64,000 nt of DNA, from assembly GCF_008630535.1 (NCBI RefSeq), contig NZ_VWPH01000002.1:248001-312000 (forward strand), written 5' to 3'. The notes under the pieces were generated by a model. That model worked only from the letters and a program-made list of their open reading frames with translations. It was not told the origin of the DNA and made no database searches. The translations under genes were made by a program, and so were the position numbers. Positions within the stretch are counted from its first letter, which is position 1. The number at the start of each line of letters is the position of its first letter. Shown one piece after another: positions 22,814-32,899 of this stretch. The DNA is from Saccharopolyspora hirsuta (GTDB lineage: Bacteria > Actinomycetota > Actinomycetes > Mycobacteriales > Pseudonocardiaceae).

Positions 22814-23227
22814 TTACGCTTCTTCTTCCGTCAGGGGTTCGAAGGACTTGTAGGCCTGGTAATTGCGGAAGAAGCGGCTGTAGAGCTCCGTGCCGTCGTC
22901 GAAGGTCGCGTCCTCCAGGGGTTTCACCTCGACGACCTGCTTCAGCTTCCAGGTGATCAGCTCGTGGTTCTCGTTCTGGTAGCTGGTCTCCTGCTGCTTG
23001 CCGTGGTCGGCCGCCTTCTCCGCGGCCTCCTCCTCGGACTCGGCCTTGAGCAGGACGAAGGACTCCTCGTACAGCGGCTCGTGGTCGGCGGCGTCCGACG
23101 TGGCCTCCAGGAGCAGGACCGCGACGTAGTGGTCCAGCTCCACGGCGCTCTCGTCCTGCTGGAGCTCGCGCGGGTCGATGGGGCCGATGTTGATCGAGCC
23201 GATCGCGTCGAAGTCGTTGCCGCTCAT
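22814..23227 (-). CDS. DUF4288 domain protein
   Basis: A 137-residue acidic cytoplasmic protein. The DUF4288 core (about 33-100) is recognisable from HYVAVLLLEATSD, YEESFVLLKAESEEEAAEKA and the HGKQQETSYQNENHELITWKLK segment. No catalytic motif is visible, and the function of the domain is unknown. The ATG at 23227 is 12 bp downstream (minus strand) of the ligase stop, so the two may be co-transcribed. Confidence 0.8.
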   Translation of the reverse strand: MSGNDFDAIGSINIGPIDPRELQQDESAVELDHYVAVLLLEATSDAADHEPLYEESFVLLKAESEEEAAEKAADHGKQQETSYQNENHELITWKLKQVVEVKPLEDATFDDGTELYSRFFRNYQAYKSFEPLTEEEA

Positions 23228-23239
23228 GCCCCCAGGATC

Positions 23240-24748
23240 TCACCCGCCGGGGAGCAGGGCGCGCACCGCCTCGATGCTGTCGGCCGACGCCGCGTCCTTG
23301 TCCGGCCGGTAGCGCAGCACGCGGGCGAAGCGCAGCGCGACGCCGCCGGGGTAGCGGGGGCTGGTCTGCACGCCGTCGAGCTCGATCTCCACCACCAGGT
23401 CCGGTGCGATGTGCACGGTCCAGTCGTCGCGGTGGGTCTCCCGGCGCTGGAACTCCTCGGTCTGCCAGGCCAGCCGCTCGTCGGTCAGGCCCTTGAAGGT
23501 CTTGCCGACCATGATCGGCGGGCCGCCGTCCGGGTCGCGCGCGCCGAGGTGCAGGTTGGACAGGTAGCCGCGGCGCCGACCGTGGCCCCACTCGGCGGCG
23601 AGCACCACGAGGTCCAGGGTGTGCTCGGGTTTGACCTTCCGCCACGCCCGGCCGCGCCGACCGGCGGCGTAGCCGGAGTCGAGGTCCTTGACCACGACTC
23701 CTTCGTGCCCGGCGGCCAGCGCTTCGTCGAACAGCTCCGCCGCGCGTTCGGCGGTCGGGGTGACGGCGGCGGGGATCCGGTGCTGCGGCGCGACTTTCGC
23801 GAGCGCGTCGAGGCGGTCGCGCAGCGGCAGGTCCACCAGGTCCGCGCCGTCGAGGTGCAGGCAGTCGAAGAAGTACGGGTGCAGCAGCAGTTCTCGCGAG
23901 TTCTGCGCGCCGAACCGGCTCATCGTCTCCTGGAACGGTCGCGGCCGACCGCCGTCGTCGAGGGCGAGGGTCTCGCCGTCCAGGACCACCGATCGGCAGT
24001 CCAGGCCGCGCACCAGGTCCACGAGTTCCGGGACGCTGCGGGTGATCTCGCGCAGCGTCCGGGTGTAGACGTGCACCTCGTCGCCGTCGCGGTGCACCTG
24101 GATGCGCGCACCGTCCAACTTGTACTCGACGGTCACCTCGCCGACCAGCGCCGATTCCAGGTCCTCCGCCGGGGACGCGAGCATCGGTCGCACCGGGCGG
24201 CCGAGCTCCAGGCCGAACTCGGCCAGCGCGGGCTCGCCGCCGCGCAACGCCGCTTCGGCGGTCGCGGGCAGGCGACCGGAGAGCATGAACGCCCGCCGGA
24301 CTGCGTCGGTGGGGACTCCGGCGGCGGTGGCGATCGCCTCGACCATCACGCCTTCCAGCGCTCCTTGGCGGAGCTCGCCGCCGAGCAGGCGTACCAGGAA
24401 CTGCTGCTCGTCGGCGGTGGCCTGCGCGAGCAGCGCGGTCAGCGCCGCCGTCCGCCGCTGCGCAGAGCCCGAGCCCTTGATCAGCCGGACCTCGCCGATC
24501 GCGGCGTCGACCGCGCTGATCGTCAGCGACGGGTCCGGCGCGGGTGCCACGGCCAGCGCGGCGAGCGTCGACCAGCCGACCCCGGCCCGCCCGCCGGGCA
24601 GCTCACCGGCCAGCAGCGCGGTCGCCGGGCGGACCTCCGCGGGGTCGAGGCGCCCGAGCAGTCCGGCGATGGCCGCGGTCTTCGCCTTGCGGGACCGCGT
24701 CACCGAGACCTCGTGCGAGGTCGTCACCACGTCCGCGAGCAGCACCAT
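23240..24748 (-). CDS. ligB: ATP-dependent DNA ligase (LigB type)
   Basis: A 502-residue ligase with an N-terminal DNA-binding domain (about 1-185), an adenylation domain with the nucleotidyl-lysine Lys210 in EYKLDGARIQ, downstream motifs LDGETLALD, YFFDCLHLDG, EGVVVKDL and RAWRKVKPEHT, and a C-terminal OB domain. It resembles Rv3062/LigB, a nick-sealing enzyme that is usually dispensable beside the NAD-dependent LigA. ATG 24748 gives the normal start. A following DUF4288 gene is 12 bp downstream. Confidence 0.93.
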   Translation of the reverse strand: MVLLADVVTTSHEVSVTRSRKAKTAAIAGLLGRLDPAEVRPATALLAGELPGGRAGVGWSTLAALAVAPAPDPSLTISAVDAAIGEVRLIKGSGSAQRRTAALTALLAQATADEQQFLVRLLGGELRQGALEGVMVEAIATAAGVPTDAVRRAFMLSGRLPATAEAALRGGEPALAEFGLELGRPVRPMLASPAEDLESALVGEVTVEYKLDGARIQVHRDGDEVHVYTRTLREITRSVPELVDLVRGLDCRSVVLDGETLALDDGGRPRPFQETMSRFGAQNSRELLLHPYFFDCLHLDGADLVDLPLRDRLDALAKVAPQHRIPAAVTPTAERAAELFDEALAAGHEGVVVKDLDSGYAAGRRGRAWRKVKPEHTLDLVVLAAEWGHGRRRGYLSNLHLGARDPDGGPPIMVGKTFKGLTDERLAWQTEEFQRRETHRDDWTVHIAPDLVVEIELDGVQTSPRYPGGVALRFARVLRYRPDKDAASADSIEAVRALLPGG

Positions 24749-24892
24749 GCGCTCATGGTGCGCCCGCCCACTGACGGTCGGCATGCGCTCGGGGCACCGG
24801 AGCTCCGGATGTGTTCCGGGGCACAGGGTGAAACGGCGCTGATGTTGCCGGACAGCTCTGGGGTGGAAGGCATCGCAGAGGGGAGATCTGCT

Positions 24893-25261
24893 GTGAAGTT
24901 GGGGTTCATCGCCGCGGGACTGGCCGCGGTGGGTCTGGTCGGAACCGGTGTCGCGACGGCGCTGCCCGCGGAGACCGCGGTCCGGGACTGCCTCGGCGCG
25001 GCCCAGGTCGAGCCCGAGGAGATCGTGCTGACCTGCGCTGATGCCGGTGCCGTCGTGCACGACCTGTCCTGGTCGTCCTGGGACGCGCAGCGGGCCGAGG
25101 GGATCGGCGTCGCCGACGTCGCCACCTGCGAGCCCGACTGCGCCACGGGCGGCCGGACGGCTCAGCGGGTGCGGGTCGTGCTCGACCGGCCCGCTGACCG
25201 CGCGTTCACCCGGGCCGTGCTCGACGATGGCACGAGCTACGAGCTGCCCGCGCGCAGGTGA
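24893..25261 (+). CDS. Small secreted protein sharing a Cys domain with the sigma-operon membrane protein
   Basis: A 122-residue preprotein with a signal peptide (MKLGFIAAGLAAVGLVGTGVATA) and one extracellular domain with four cysteines. The domain repeats the C-terminus of the 25901-27097 product: LTCADA, a central VxDLxWSSW motif, a CEPDCATG (versus CEPSCAEG) motif and RVVLDRP (versus RVVLDQP). GTG 24893 has GAGGGGAG 7 nt upstream. Its stop overlaps the sigma factor start (GTGA), so it is the first gene of that operon. A sensing or signalling role at the cell surface is inferred. Confidence 0.75.
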   Translation: MKLGFIAAGLAAVGLVGTGVATALPAETAVRDCLGAAQVEPEEIVLTCADAGAVVHDLSWSSWDAQRAEGIGVADVATCEPDCATGGRTAQRVRVVLDRPADRAFTRAVLDDGTSYELPARR

Positions 25262-25860
25262 TCGAGCAGCGAGCCGGAGCGGTTGTGCACCGGGGCATCG
25301 GGGGCGGCCCGGAGTCGGGGGCCGGGCCGACCCCGATCGAGCGGCGGGAGGCGGTTGCCGAGTTGGCGGAGGACACGGCCGGGGACGCGTTCGAGCGGAT
25401 CTACCACGCGAACTACCGCTCCGTGCTGGGCTACCTGCTGCGGCGGACCGACGAGCAGACCGCGCAGGACGTGCTGTCCGAGACCTTCCTGGTGGCGTGG
25501 CGGCGGCTGGCCGACGTGCCGGAGGAGTCGCTGCCGTGGTTGCTCGGGGTGGCCCGGCGGACCCTCTCGAACCACCGGCGGGCGCACGCGCGGCAGGACG
25601 CGCTGCAGCAGAAGGTCGCCGCGCACACCCCGCAGTGGACCCGGCACGACGGCGCCGAGGTGGTCGACGCGGTGGCCGCGCTGCGCTCGTTGTCCGAACG
25701 GGATCGGGAGGTCCTGATGCTGCACGCTTGGGAGGACTTGCCGGTGGAGCGCATCGCGGAAGTCCTCGGCTGCACCCGGGCGAGCGCGCGGTTGAGGTTG
25801 CACCGGGCCCGCAAGCGCCTCGGTCGGGTGCTGGCGGAACTCTCGGAGGAGGTCGAATGA
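25258..25860 (+). CDS. ECF-type RNA polymerase sigma factor
   Basis: A 200-residue sigma-70 family protein with region 2 (about 42-105, FERIYHANYRSVLGYLLRRTDEQTAQDVLSETF, WLLGVARRTL) and region 4 (about 140-195, LRSLSERDREVLMLHAWEDLPVERIAEVLGCT). The start GTG 25258 overlaps the stop of the upstream secreted protein gene. A membrane protein gene follows after 40 bp. This layout resembles ECF groups linked to CU044_5270-type proteins. No separate anti-sigma gene with a ZAS motif is present. Confidence 0.9.
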   Translation: MIEQRAGAVVHRGIGGGPESGAGPTPIERREAVAELAEDTAGDAFERIYHANYRSVLGYLLRRTDEQTAQDVLSETFLVAWRRLADVPEESLPWLLGVARRTLSNHRRAHARQDALQQKVAAHTPQWTRHDGAEVVDAVAALRSLSERDREVLMLHAWEDLPVERIAEVLGCTRASARLRLHRARKRLGRVLAELSEEVE

Positions 25861-25900
25861 TGCGCATGCCCTCGTTCGCCCGAGACGTGCAGGAGGTCTC

Positions 25901-27097
25901 GTGAGCACGCGTCGTCCCGGCCGCGCGGACCGGGCGGTCCGGGCGCTGCGCGCGGCCAACCCCGTCCAGGAGTCCGATGTGGACATCTCCGGTCAGCGGG
26001 CGCTGTTCGACCGGATCGTGGCGACGCCGCGCACGCGGCCGACCAGGCCTCCGGTGCGCCGCTGGGTGCTCGCGGTGTCGGCGTCAGCGGCCGCGGCGGT
26101 GGTCGTGGTCAGCGCGGTGTTGAGCCTGCCCACGCAGGCGTCGGCCGCGGAGCTGCTGGAGCGGGCGGCCGGTGCGAGCTCCACCTACCGGGAGATCCCG
26201 GTCGGGCGGGCGGCCTACCAGCAGGTGGTGACCACGAAGTCCTTCCAGGAGCGCGGATTCCGGTACTCGGTGGACACCGAGGTGGCGACCAGGGTCGCCC
26301 CGGACGGCTACGCGACCACCGCGACGACCGTCGGTGCTCCGGTGTTCGCCGACCCCGCGGGCCACGAGCGGTGGGTGCGCGAGGGGCGGCCGCAGCTGCC
26401 CGGTACGGCCGGCGGTGGCGAGTCCAGCGGTCCGGTCGTGTACCGGGTCGGCGGCGCGCAGCTCGACTTCGAGGAGCTGGGCGACCTGCCGACCGACCCG
26501 GCCGCGCTGACCGATCGCCTCCGGCGGCTGGCCCCGGAGCAGGACCTCTTCGACTCGGTGCGGCAGCTGATGGTCGCGCCGGGCGTGCCCGGGGACCTGC
26601 GGGCGGCGCTGTACCGGGTGCTGGCCGGGGTGCCGGGGGTGGAACCGGTCGAGGAGACCCCGGAGCGGGTGACGGTCGGGCACGGCGACGACCGGCTGAC
26701 CTTCGACCCGCGCAGCGGCGCGCTGCTCGCCGCCAGCGGAGCGGGCAGCGATGTGGTGATCCGCTCGGCGGGGCTGGTCAACTGCGTCGAGGTCGGCGTC
26801 CGGCCGACCAGCCTGACGCTGGCCTGCGCCGACGCCAACTACGTCGTCGAGGACCTGCGGTGGAGCAGCTGGGGCGGCGCGGTCGCGGAGGCCGACGGGA
26901 CCGCTGTGGTCAACTCCTGCGAGCCGAGCTGCGCCGAGGGCGTCGACCTGGCCTACCCGGTGCGGGTCGTCCTGGACCAGCCGCGGTCCTGCGGGCTGAA
27001 CCTGACGAGCTACACCCGCGTCGCGGTGCACTACCGGGCGGACGTGCCCGCCGGTTTGGCGCGCGACGACGTGCAGGAACTGCCTTGCGGGCCGTAG
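25901..27097 (+). CDS. CU044_5270-type single-span membrane protein with C-terminal Cys domain
   Basis: A 398-residue protein with a basic cytoplasmic N-terminus (about 1-50), one transmembrane segment (VRRWVLAVSASAAAAVVVVSAVLSL, about 48-72) and a large extracytoplasmic part. The mid-region resembles CU044_5270 proteins that accompany ECF sigma factors; the last 110 residues repeat the four-Cys domain of the operon's first gene. GTG 25901 follows AGGAGG. It probably acts as the sigma factor's membrane partner, with the cytoplasmic tail as candidate anti-sigma element, but no known anti-sigma motif is visible. Confidence 0.75.
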   Translation: MSTRRPGRADRAVRALRAANPVQESDVDISGQRALFDRIVATPRTRPTRPPVRRWVLAVSASAAAAVVVVSAVLSLPTQASAAELLERAAGASSTYREIPVGRAAYQQVVTTKSFQERGFRYSVDTEVATRVAPDGYATTATTVGAPVFADPAGHERWVREGRPQLPGTAGGGESSGPVVYRVGGAQLDFEELGDLPTDPAALTDRLRRLAPEQDLFDSVRQLMVAPGVPGDLRAALYRVLAGVPGVEPVEETPERVTVGHGDDRLTFDPRSGALLAASGAGSDVVIRSAGLVNCVEVGVRPTSLTLACADANYVVEDLRWSSWGGAVAEADGTAVVNSCEPSCAEGVDLAYPVRVVLDQPRSCGLNLTSYTRVAVHYRADVPAGLARDDVQELPCGP

Positions 27098-27109
27098 CGG
27101 CGCTGGACG

Positions 27110-27143
27110 AGGTGCCTCCCCGGGGAGAGCTGGGGAGGCACCT
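27110..27143. terminator. Bidirectional hairpin terminator
   Basis: Perfect 12-bp arms AGGTGCCTCCCC and GGGGAGGCACCT between convergent sigma-operon and fumC. Confidence 0.8.
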
Positions 27144-27148
27144 GCTCG

Positions 27149-28543
<1,395 letters not shown>

Positions 28544-28668
28544 GACAGAAGTGTCCCGCCGCGGTGACCACCGGGTCAGCGTGGGCCGTCCCACTCGGCG
28601 CGCCGCGCGCGGCCGGAAGCAGCGGAAACGTCCCTTCTGGACCGATGAAGGTGCCGCATCTCGCACGA

Positions 28669-28709
28669 ACGCGAAGGGCGCCTCCCGGGGCAGGAGGCGC
28701 CCTTCGCGT
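28669..28709 (-). terminator. Hairpin terminator of serine protease 1
   Basis: Perfect 17-bp arms starting ACGCGAAGGGCG around a CGGGGCA loop, 10 bp past the protease stop. Confidence 0.8.
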
Positions 28710-28718
28710 CGCGCGAGA

Positions 28719-29492
28719 TCAGCCGATGGTGTCGTTGATCCAGGTCTTGTAGGCCGTGGCGTCGGTGTAGATGGACGGGGCCGTGCCGCAGACCGGGATC
28801 AGGCTGCCCAGGCGGCTGGTGACGCCGGTGAGCTTCCAGTCGCCCGGCTGGCCCTCCAGCTGCGGGCCGCCCGAGTCGCCGAAGCAGGCGTTGGCCAGCA
28901 GCTCCGAGCTGCCGGTGCAGATCTCGGTCTCGGCGTCGATGCCGCTCAGCGAGCACTGGGCGTCGGCGACCACCTGGGTCTCCAGCTCCTGCAGCTGCTC
29001 CGGGGGCTGGCCGCAGCCGCGGATCGGGCAGGTCACGCCCCAGCCGATGATGCGCGACGGGGTGCCTTCCGGGCCGGAGGCGTCGGCGATCTCGACCGGC
29101 GTCTCGGACACCGCCCGGTCCAGCTTCAGCAGCGCGATGTCCCCGTTGGGGTTGTTGGTCTCGTAGTCGGGGTGCACCACGATCTCGGCCACGCCCGCCT
29201 CGGTGCCGCCGGTGGTGTGGTTCGGGCTGCCGATGCGCAGGCCCAGGTCCGCCGGGGCCGCCCCCTGCACGCAGTGCGCGGCGGTCAGCACCCACTGCTC
29301 GTCGATCAGCGAGGCGCCGCAGCTGTGGTTGCCGCCCCGCTGCAGCGAGGCCATCCAGTCGTACTGCTCGGTGGCGTCGTGGCCGCCGACGATCAGCGCG
29401 CCCGGGTTGTCGTCGGCCGTCGCGGCCGGTGCCGCGCCCGCGCCCAGCGCGATCGCGGCGATGCCCGCGAGCAGCATGGATCGCTTCTTCAC
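28719..29492 (-). CDS. Secreted trypsin-like serine protease 1
   Basis: A 257-residue chymotrypsin-fold (S1) protease. The signal peptide covers about residues 1-26, a very short propeptide follows, and the mature N-terminus is the classic IVGG (34-37), so removal of a few residues would activate it. The catalytic triad is His73 (LTAAHC), Asp118 (NGDIALL) and Ser207 (CFGDSGGP). There are several paired cysteines. GTG 29492 has GGAGGAG upstream. It is a close paralogue of the protease at 30737-31483 and is divergent from the reductase gene. Confidence 0.92.
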   Translation of the reverse strand: MKKRSMLLAGIAAIALGAGAAPAATADDNPGALIVGGHDATEQYDWMASLQRGGNHSCGASLIDEQWVLTAAHCVQGAAPADLGLRIGSPNHTTGGTEAGVAEIVVHPDYETNNPNGDIALLKLDRAVSETPVEIADASGPEGTPSRIIGWGVTCPIRGCGQPPEQLQELETQVVADAQCSLSGIDAETEICTGSSELLANACFGDSGGPQLEGQPGDWKLTGVTSRLGSLIPVCGTAPSIYTDATAYKTWINDTIG

Positions 29493-29677
29493 GATTCTCC
29501 TCCCCGATGAAGATCCCCTTTCCGGTGAACGTATGGGCGTGGTCACGGGGCGGGTACCGCCGAGTGCCGCAGCGCCTTCGGCGGAGTGGCGCAGCTTCGC
29601 GCCGGTAACGCGGACATCGGGGGCGGATCGGGCTAGCCTGGGGGCGTCCACGCACGATCGATGGCGAGGTGGGTGGC

Positions 29678-30658
29678 ATGACCGCGGTGTCGCACGAGGT
29701 CGACCTGCTGATCGTCGGCGCAGGTCCGACCGGGCTGTTCGCCGCGTACTACGCGGGTTTTCGCGGGATGTCGGTGGCCCTGGTGGACGCCCTGCCCGAG
29801 CCCGGCGGCCAGGTGACCGCGATGTACCCGGAGAAGATGATCTTCGACGTGGCCGGGTTCCCCGAGGTGCGCGGCCGGGATCTGGTTGCCGCGCTGGTGG
29901 AGCAGGCCGACCAGTACGCGCCGCACTACCTGCTCGGCAGGCACGCGGTCGAGCTGTCCGATGTGGAGGGCGGCCTGCTGGTCGGGGTCGGCGGCGACGA
30001 GGCGGTGCGCGCGGGCGCGGTGCTGGTCACCGCGGGCATCGGCGAGTTCAGCCCGCGACCGCTGCCCGCCGGTGGTGACTGGACCGGCCGCGGCGTCGTG
30101 CACTTCATCCCCGAGCTGTCCGTGCACAGTGGACGCGACGTGGTGGTGGTCGGGGGCGGCGACTCCGCGTTCGACTGGGCGCTGGCGCTGCACCCGGTGG
30201 CGCGCAGCGTCTCGCTGGTGCACCGCCGGGCGCGGTTCCGCGCGCACCCGGGCCTGGTCAGCAAGGTCGAGGACCTGGGCGTCCCGCTGATCACCCCGGC
30301 CGAGGTGGTGGCGATCCGCGGCGAGGACACCGTGCGCGAGGTGGAGATCGAGGTCGGCGGGGCGGAGCGCCGGGTGCTGCCCGCGCAGACCGTGGTCGCC
30401 GCGCTGGGCTTCACCGCCGACCTGGGGCCGATCGAGGGGTGGGGCCTGGAGCTGGAGAAGCGGGCGATCCTGGTGGACACCACGATGCGGACGAACCGGC
30501 CCCGGGTGTACGCGGCGGGCGACGTCGCGGCCTACCCGGGCAAGGTCAAGCTGATCGCGACGGGCTTCGGCGAGGCGGCGACGGCGGTGAACAACATCGC
30601 GGTGGAGCTCAACCCGGAAGCCCACCTCTTCCCGGGCCACTCCTCCAACCTCCCCTGA
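29678..30658 (+). CDS. Thioredoxin-reductase-like ferredoxin-NADP+ reductase
   Basis: A 326-residue flavoprotein with two Rossmann motifs: FAD-binding VGAGPTGLFAAYYA (about 13-26) and NADPH-binding VVVVGGGDSAFDWA (about 153-166), and a C-terminal FAD motif AAGDVAAYPGKVKLIATGFGEA. It lacks the CxxC redox pair of thioredoxin reductase, which marks TrxR-like ferredoxin/flavodoxin-NADP+ reductases (YumC type). ATG 29678 is preceded by GAGGTGGG. It would transfer electrons between NADPH and ferredoxin, but no ferredoxin gene is nearby. Confidence 0.87.
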   Translation: MTAVSHEVDLLIVGAGPTGLFAAYYAGFRGMSVALVDALPEPGGQVTAMYPEKMIFDVAGFPEVRGRDLVAALVEQADQYAPHYLLGRHAVELSDVEGGLLVGVGGDEAVRAGAVLVTAGIGEFSPRPLPAGGDWTGRGVVHFIPELSVHSGRDVVVVGGGDSAFDWALALHPVARSVSLVHRRARFRAHPGLVSKVEDLGVPLITPAEVVAIRGEDTVREVEIEVGGAERRVLPAQTVVAALGFTADLGPIEGWGLELEKRAILVDTTMRTNRPRVYAAGDVAAYPGKVKLIATGFGEAATAVNNIAVELNPEAHLFPGHSSNLP

Positions 30659-30682
30659 CGGTCACCCTGCTCCGATGCGGAC

Positions 30683-30722
30683 GAGAACGCGCAACCGGTG
30701 TGGGGCCCGGTTGCGCGTTCTC
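30683..30722. terminator. Bidirectional hairpin terminator
   Basis: Perfect 16-bp arms GAGAACGCGCAACCGG and CCGGTTGCGCGTTCTC between the convergent reductase and protease 2. Confidence 0.85.
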
Positions 30723-30736
30723 GGTGCGAGGGGCGA

Positions 30737-31483
30737 TCAGCCGCCGGTGTTCTGGTTGATCCAGTCCGCGTAGGCGACCACGTCGGTGTAGATCGACGGC
30801 CCGGTGGCGCAGGTCGAGTCACCGTTGCCGGAGCGGCTCGTCGCGCCGATCAGCTCCCAGTTGCCCGGGGTGCCCTTGATCTGCGGGCCGCCCGAGTCGC
30901 CGTAGCAGGCACCGGAGTTGCCGTTCGGGTTGTCCGTGCAGATCTCGCCCTGGCCGTCGATGCCCGTGCAGCCCGAGTCGTCGACGATCTGGGTGTCCAG
31001 CTCCTGTAGGTACTGCGGGGCCGGGCCGCAGCCGGGCTGGGCGCAGGTCTGACCCCAGCCGATGATCCGCGTCGCGGTGCCCGCGGGGCCGGAGTCGGCG
31101 GCGATCTTGATCGGGGTCGCCTGCAGCTGGCGGTCCAGCTGCAGCACCGCGATGTCGCCGGAGGGGTGCGTCTGCACGTTCGTGACGTTGGCCTCCTCGC
31201 CACCGCTGGTGTGGTCGTTGCTGCCGACCCGCACGGAGAACTGGCCGCCGCCCTGCACGCAGTGCGCCGCGGTCACCACCCAGTCGGGCTTGATCAGCGA
31301 ACCGCCGCAGCCGTGCCGGCCCTGCTGCTGCAGCGACACCATGAACGAGTACTCCTCGGTGGCGTCGTGGCCGCCGACGATGTACGGGGTGACGTCGTCG
31401 GGCTGGGCGGCCGCGGGCATGCCCAGAGCGCCGAGCGCGCCGACGGCTGCGATGGCCGCGATGAGAACCGAACGCTTGCGCAT
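30737..31483 (-). CDS. Secreted trypsin-like serine protease 2
   Basis: A 248-residue S1 protease, paralogous to 28719-29492. It has a signal peptide (about 1-26), mature start YIVGG (34-38), and triad His74 (VTAAHC), Asp110 (SGDIAVL) and Ser197 (CYGDSGGP). The residue six before the catalytic serine is Ser191-Gly region (NSGACYGDSGG), and the S1 pocket cannot be assigned safely. ATG 31483 is preceded by GAGGATTCGACGGAA. The pair flanks the ferredoxin reductase gene in the order protease 1, reductase, protease 2, which suggests duplication followed by insertion or inversion. Confidence 0.92.
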   Translation of the reverse strand: MRKRSVLIAAIAAVGALGALGMPAAAQPDDVTPYIVGGHDATEEYSFMVSLQQQGRHGCGGSLIKPDWVVTAAHCVQGGGQFSVRVGSNDHTSGGEEANVTNVQTHPSGDIAVLQLDRQLQATPIKIAADSGPAGTATRIIGWGQTCAQPGCGPAPQYLQELDTQIVDDSGCTGIDGQGEICTDNPNGNSGACYGDSGGPQIKGTPGNWELIGATSRSGNGDSTCATGPSIYTDVVAYADWINQNTGG

Positions 31484-31592
31484 TTCCGTCGAATCCTCCC
31501 GGGTTCCCGGCACCGCTGGCCGGATGGGCACAGACAGTAAGAGGATTCGCTCTGACGACGTACCCACTAAGGGAGTAGGCCGACGATGACGA

Positions 31593-31627
31593 AGCGGTGA
31601 CCCGCTGCGAAACAGCAGGTCACCGCT
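31593..31627 (-). terminator. Hairpin downstream of glpX
   Basis: AGCGGTGACC and GGTCACCGCT arms with an inner GCTG/CAGC stem. It lies between protease 2 and glpX, both on the minus strand, 56 bp past the glpX stop. Confidence 0.7.
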
Positions 31628-31682
31628 CGATTTCCGGTCCCACTTCTGGATGCCGGGGATATTTCCCAGTTTCCCGGAACCG

Positions 31683-32720
31683 TCAGGGCAGCAGCCCGTG
31701 GCGCGCCGAGTCGTCGCCGTAGTCCACGTCGGCGTACTCGCGCAGCTTCGCCATCCGGTGCTGGCCCTCGATGATGCGCACCGTGCCGGACTTCGAGCGC
31801 ATCACGATCGACTGCGTGGTGCACCGGTTCGCGCGGTAGTGCACGCCCTTGAGCAGCGCCCCGTCGGTGATGCCGGTGGCGCAGAAGAACATGTTGTCGC
31901 CGCGCACCAGGTCCGAGGTGGTCAGCACCTGGTTCACGTCGTGCCCGGCCTCGCGCAGCTTCGCGCGCTCGGCGTCGTCGCGCGGCCAGAGCCGGGTCTG
32001 GATCTCGCCGTCGAGGCACTTCAGCGCGCACGCGGCGATGATCCCCTCCGGGGTCCCGCCGATGCCCAGCAGCATGTCCACACCGCTGCCCGGCCGCGCC
32101 GCCGCGATCGCGCCCGCCACGTCGCCGTCGGAGATGAACTGGATGCGCGCGCCCGCCTCGCGGACCTCCTTGACGATCTGCTCGTGGCGCGGGCGGTCCA
32201 GGATGCACACCGTCACGTCGGAGACGTCGATCTGCTTGGCCTTGGCGACCCGGCGGACGTTCTCCGCGATCGGCGCCTCCAGGTCGACCGCCCCGGCGGC
32301 CTCCGGCCCGACGGCCATCTTCTCCATGTAGAACACCGCGGACGGGTCGAACATGGTGCCCCGCTCGGAGACCGCGAGCACCGCCAGCGCGTTCGGCATG
32401 CCCTTGCTCAGCAGCGTCGTCCCGTCGATCGGGTCGACGGCCACGTCGCACTCGGGGCCTTCGCCGTTGCCGACCTCCTCGCCGTTGTAGAGCATCGGGG
32501 CTTCGTCCTTCTCGCCCTCGCCGATGACCACGACGCCCCGCATCGACACGGTGCCGATGAGCTTGCGCATCGCGTCCACCGCCGCGCCGTCACCGGCGTT
32601 CTTGTCGCCGCGGCCGACCCAGCGACCGGCGGCCATCGCGGCGGCCTCGGTCACGCGGACGAGTTCCATGGCGAGGTTGCGGTCCGGTGCTTCGCGGTGT
32701 CGTTCGGTGCTGGAGCTCAT
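31683..32720 (-). CDS. glpX: Class II fructose-1,6-bisphosphatase
   Basis: A 345-residue GlpX-type phosphatase removing the C1 phosphate of fructose-1,6-bisphosphate, the committed step of gluconeogenesis in actinobacteria. The metal-binding signature DPIDGTT is at residues 96-102, with [11 protein letters not shown] (66-76) and the second lobe [11 protein letters not shown] and [10 protein letters not shown]. Start GAGCTCATCG region gives [16 protein letters not shown]. It is syntenic with Rv1099c between fumC and the DUF4245 gene. Confidence 0.95.
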   Translation of the reverse strand: MSSSTERHREAPDRNLAMELVRVTEAAAMAAGRWVGRGDKNAGDGAAVDAMRKLIGTVSMRGVVVIGEGEKDEAPMLYNGEEVGNGEGPECDVAVDPIDGTTLLSKGMPNALAVLAVSERGTMFDPSAVFYMEKMAVGPEAAGAVDLEAPIAENVRRVAKAKQIDVSDVTVCILDRPRHEQIVKEVREAGARIQFISDGDVAGAIAAARPGSGVDMLLGIGGTPEGIIAACALKCLDGEIQTRLWPRDDAERAKLREAGHDVNQVLTTSDLVRGDNMFFCATGITDGALLKGVHYRANRCTTQSIVMRSKSGTVRIIEGQHRMAKLREYADVDYGDDSARHGLLP

Positions 32721-32899
32721 CGCGCCTCCCGGTGGTGAGCATTCTTCGGGTTCGACTGCCCGAGTTCGGCGGGACCCGACCCGCGCTCAGGCTCGTTGGC
32801 TCCGATCTTCGCAGATCGGCGGCCTGGTCGGAGGCCTCGCGTGGGCCAGCCCACTCCGGTCGCGCCTGCCCGGTCGGCCGGGACGCCGCTGGTGAGAGC

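Noticed and set aside
22421-25261. A 946-codon plus-strand frame
   Set aside because: Most of it is antisense to DUF4288 and ligase; only the last 122 codons, with signal peptide and ribosome site, are coding.
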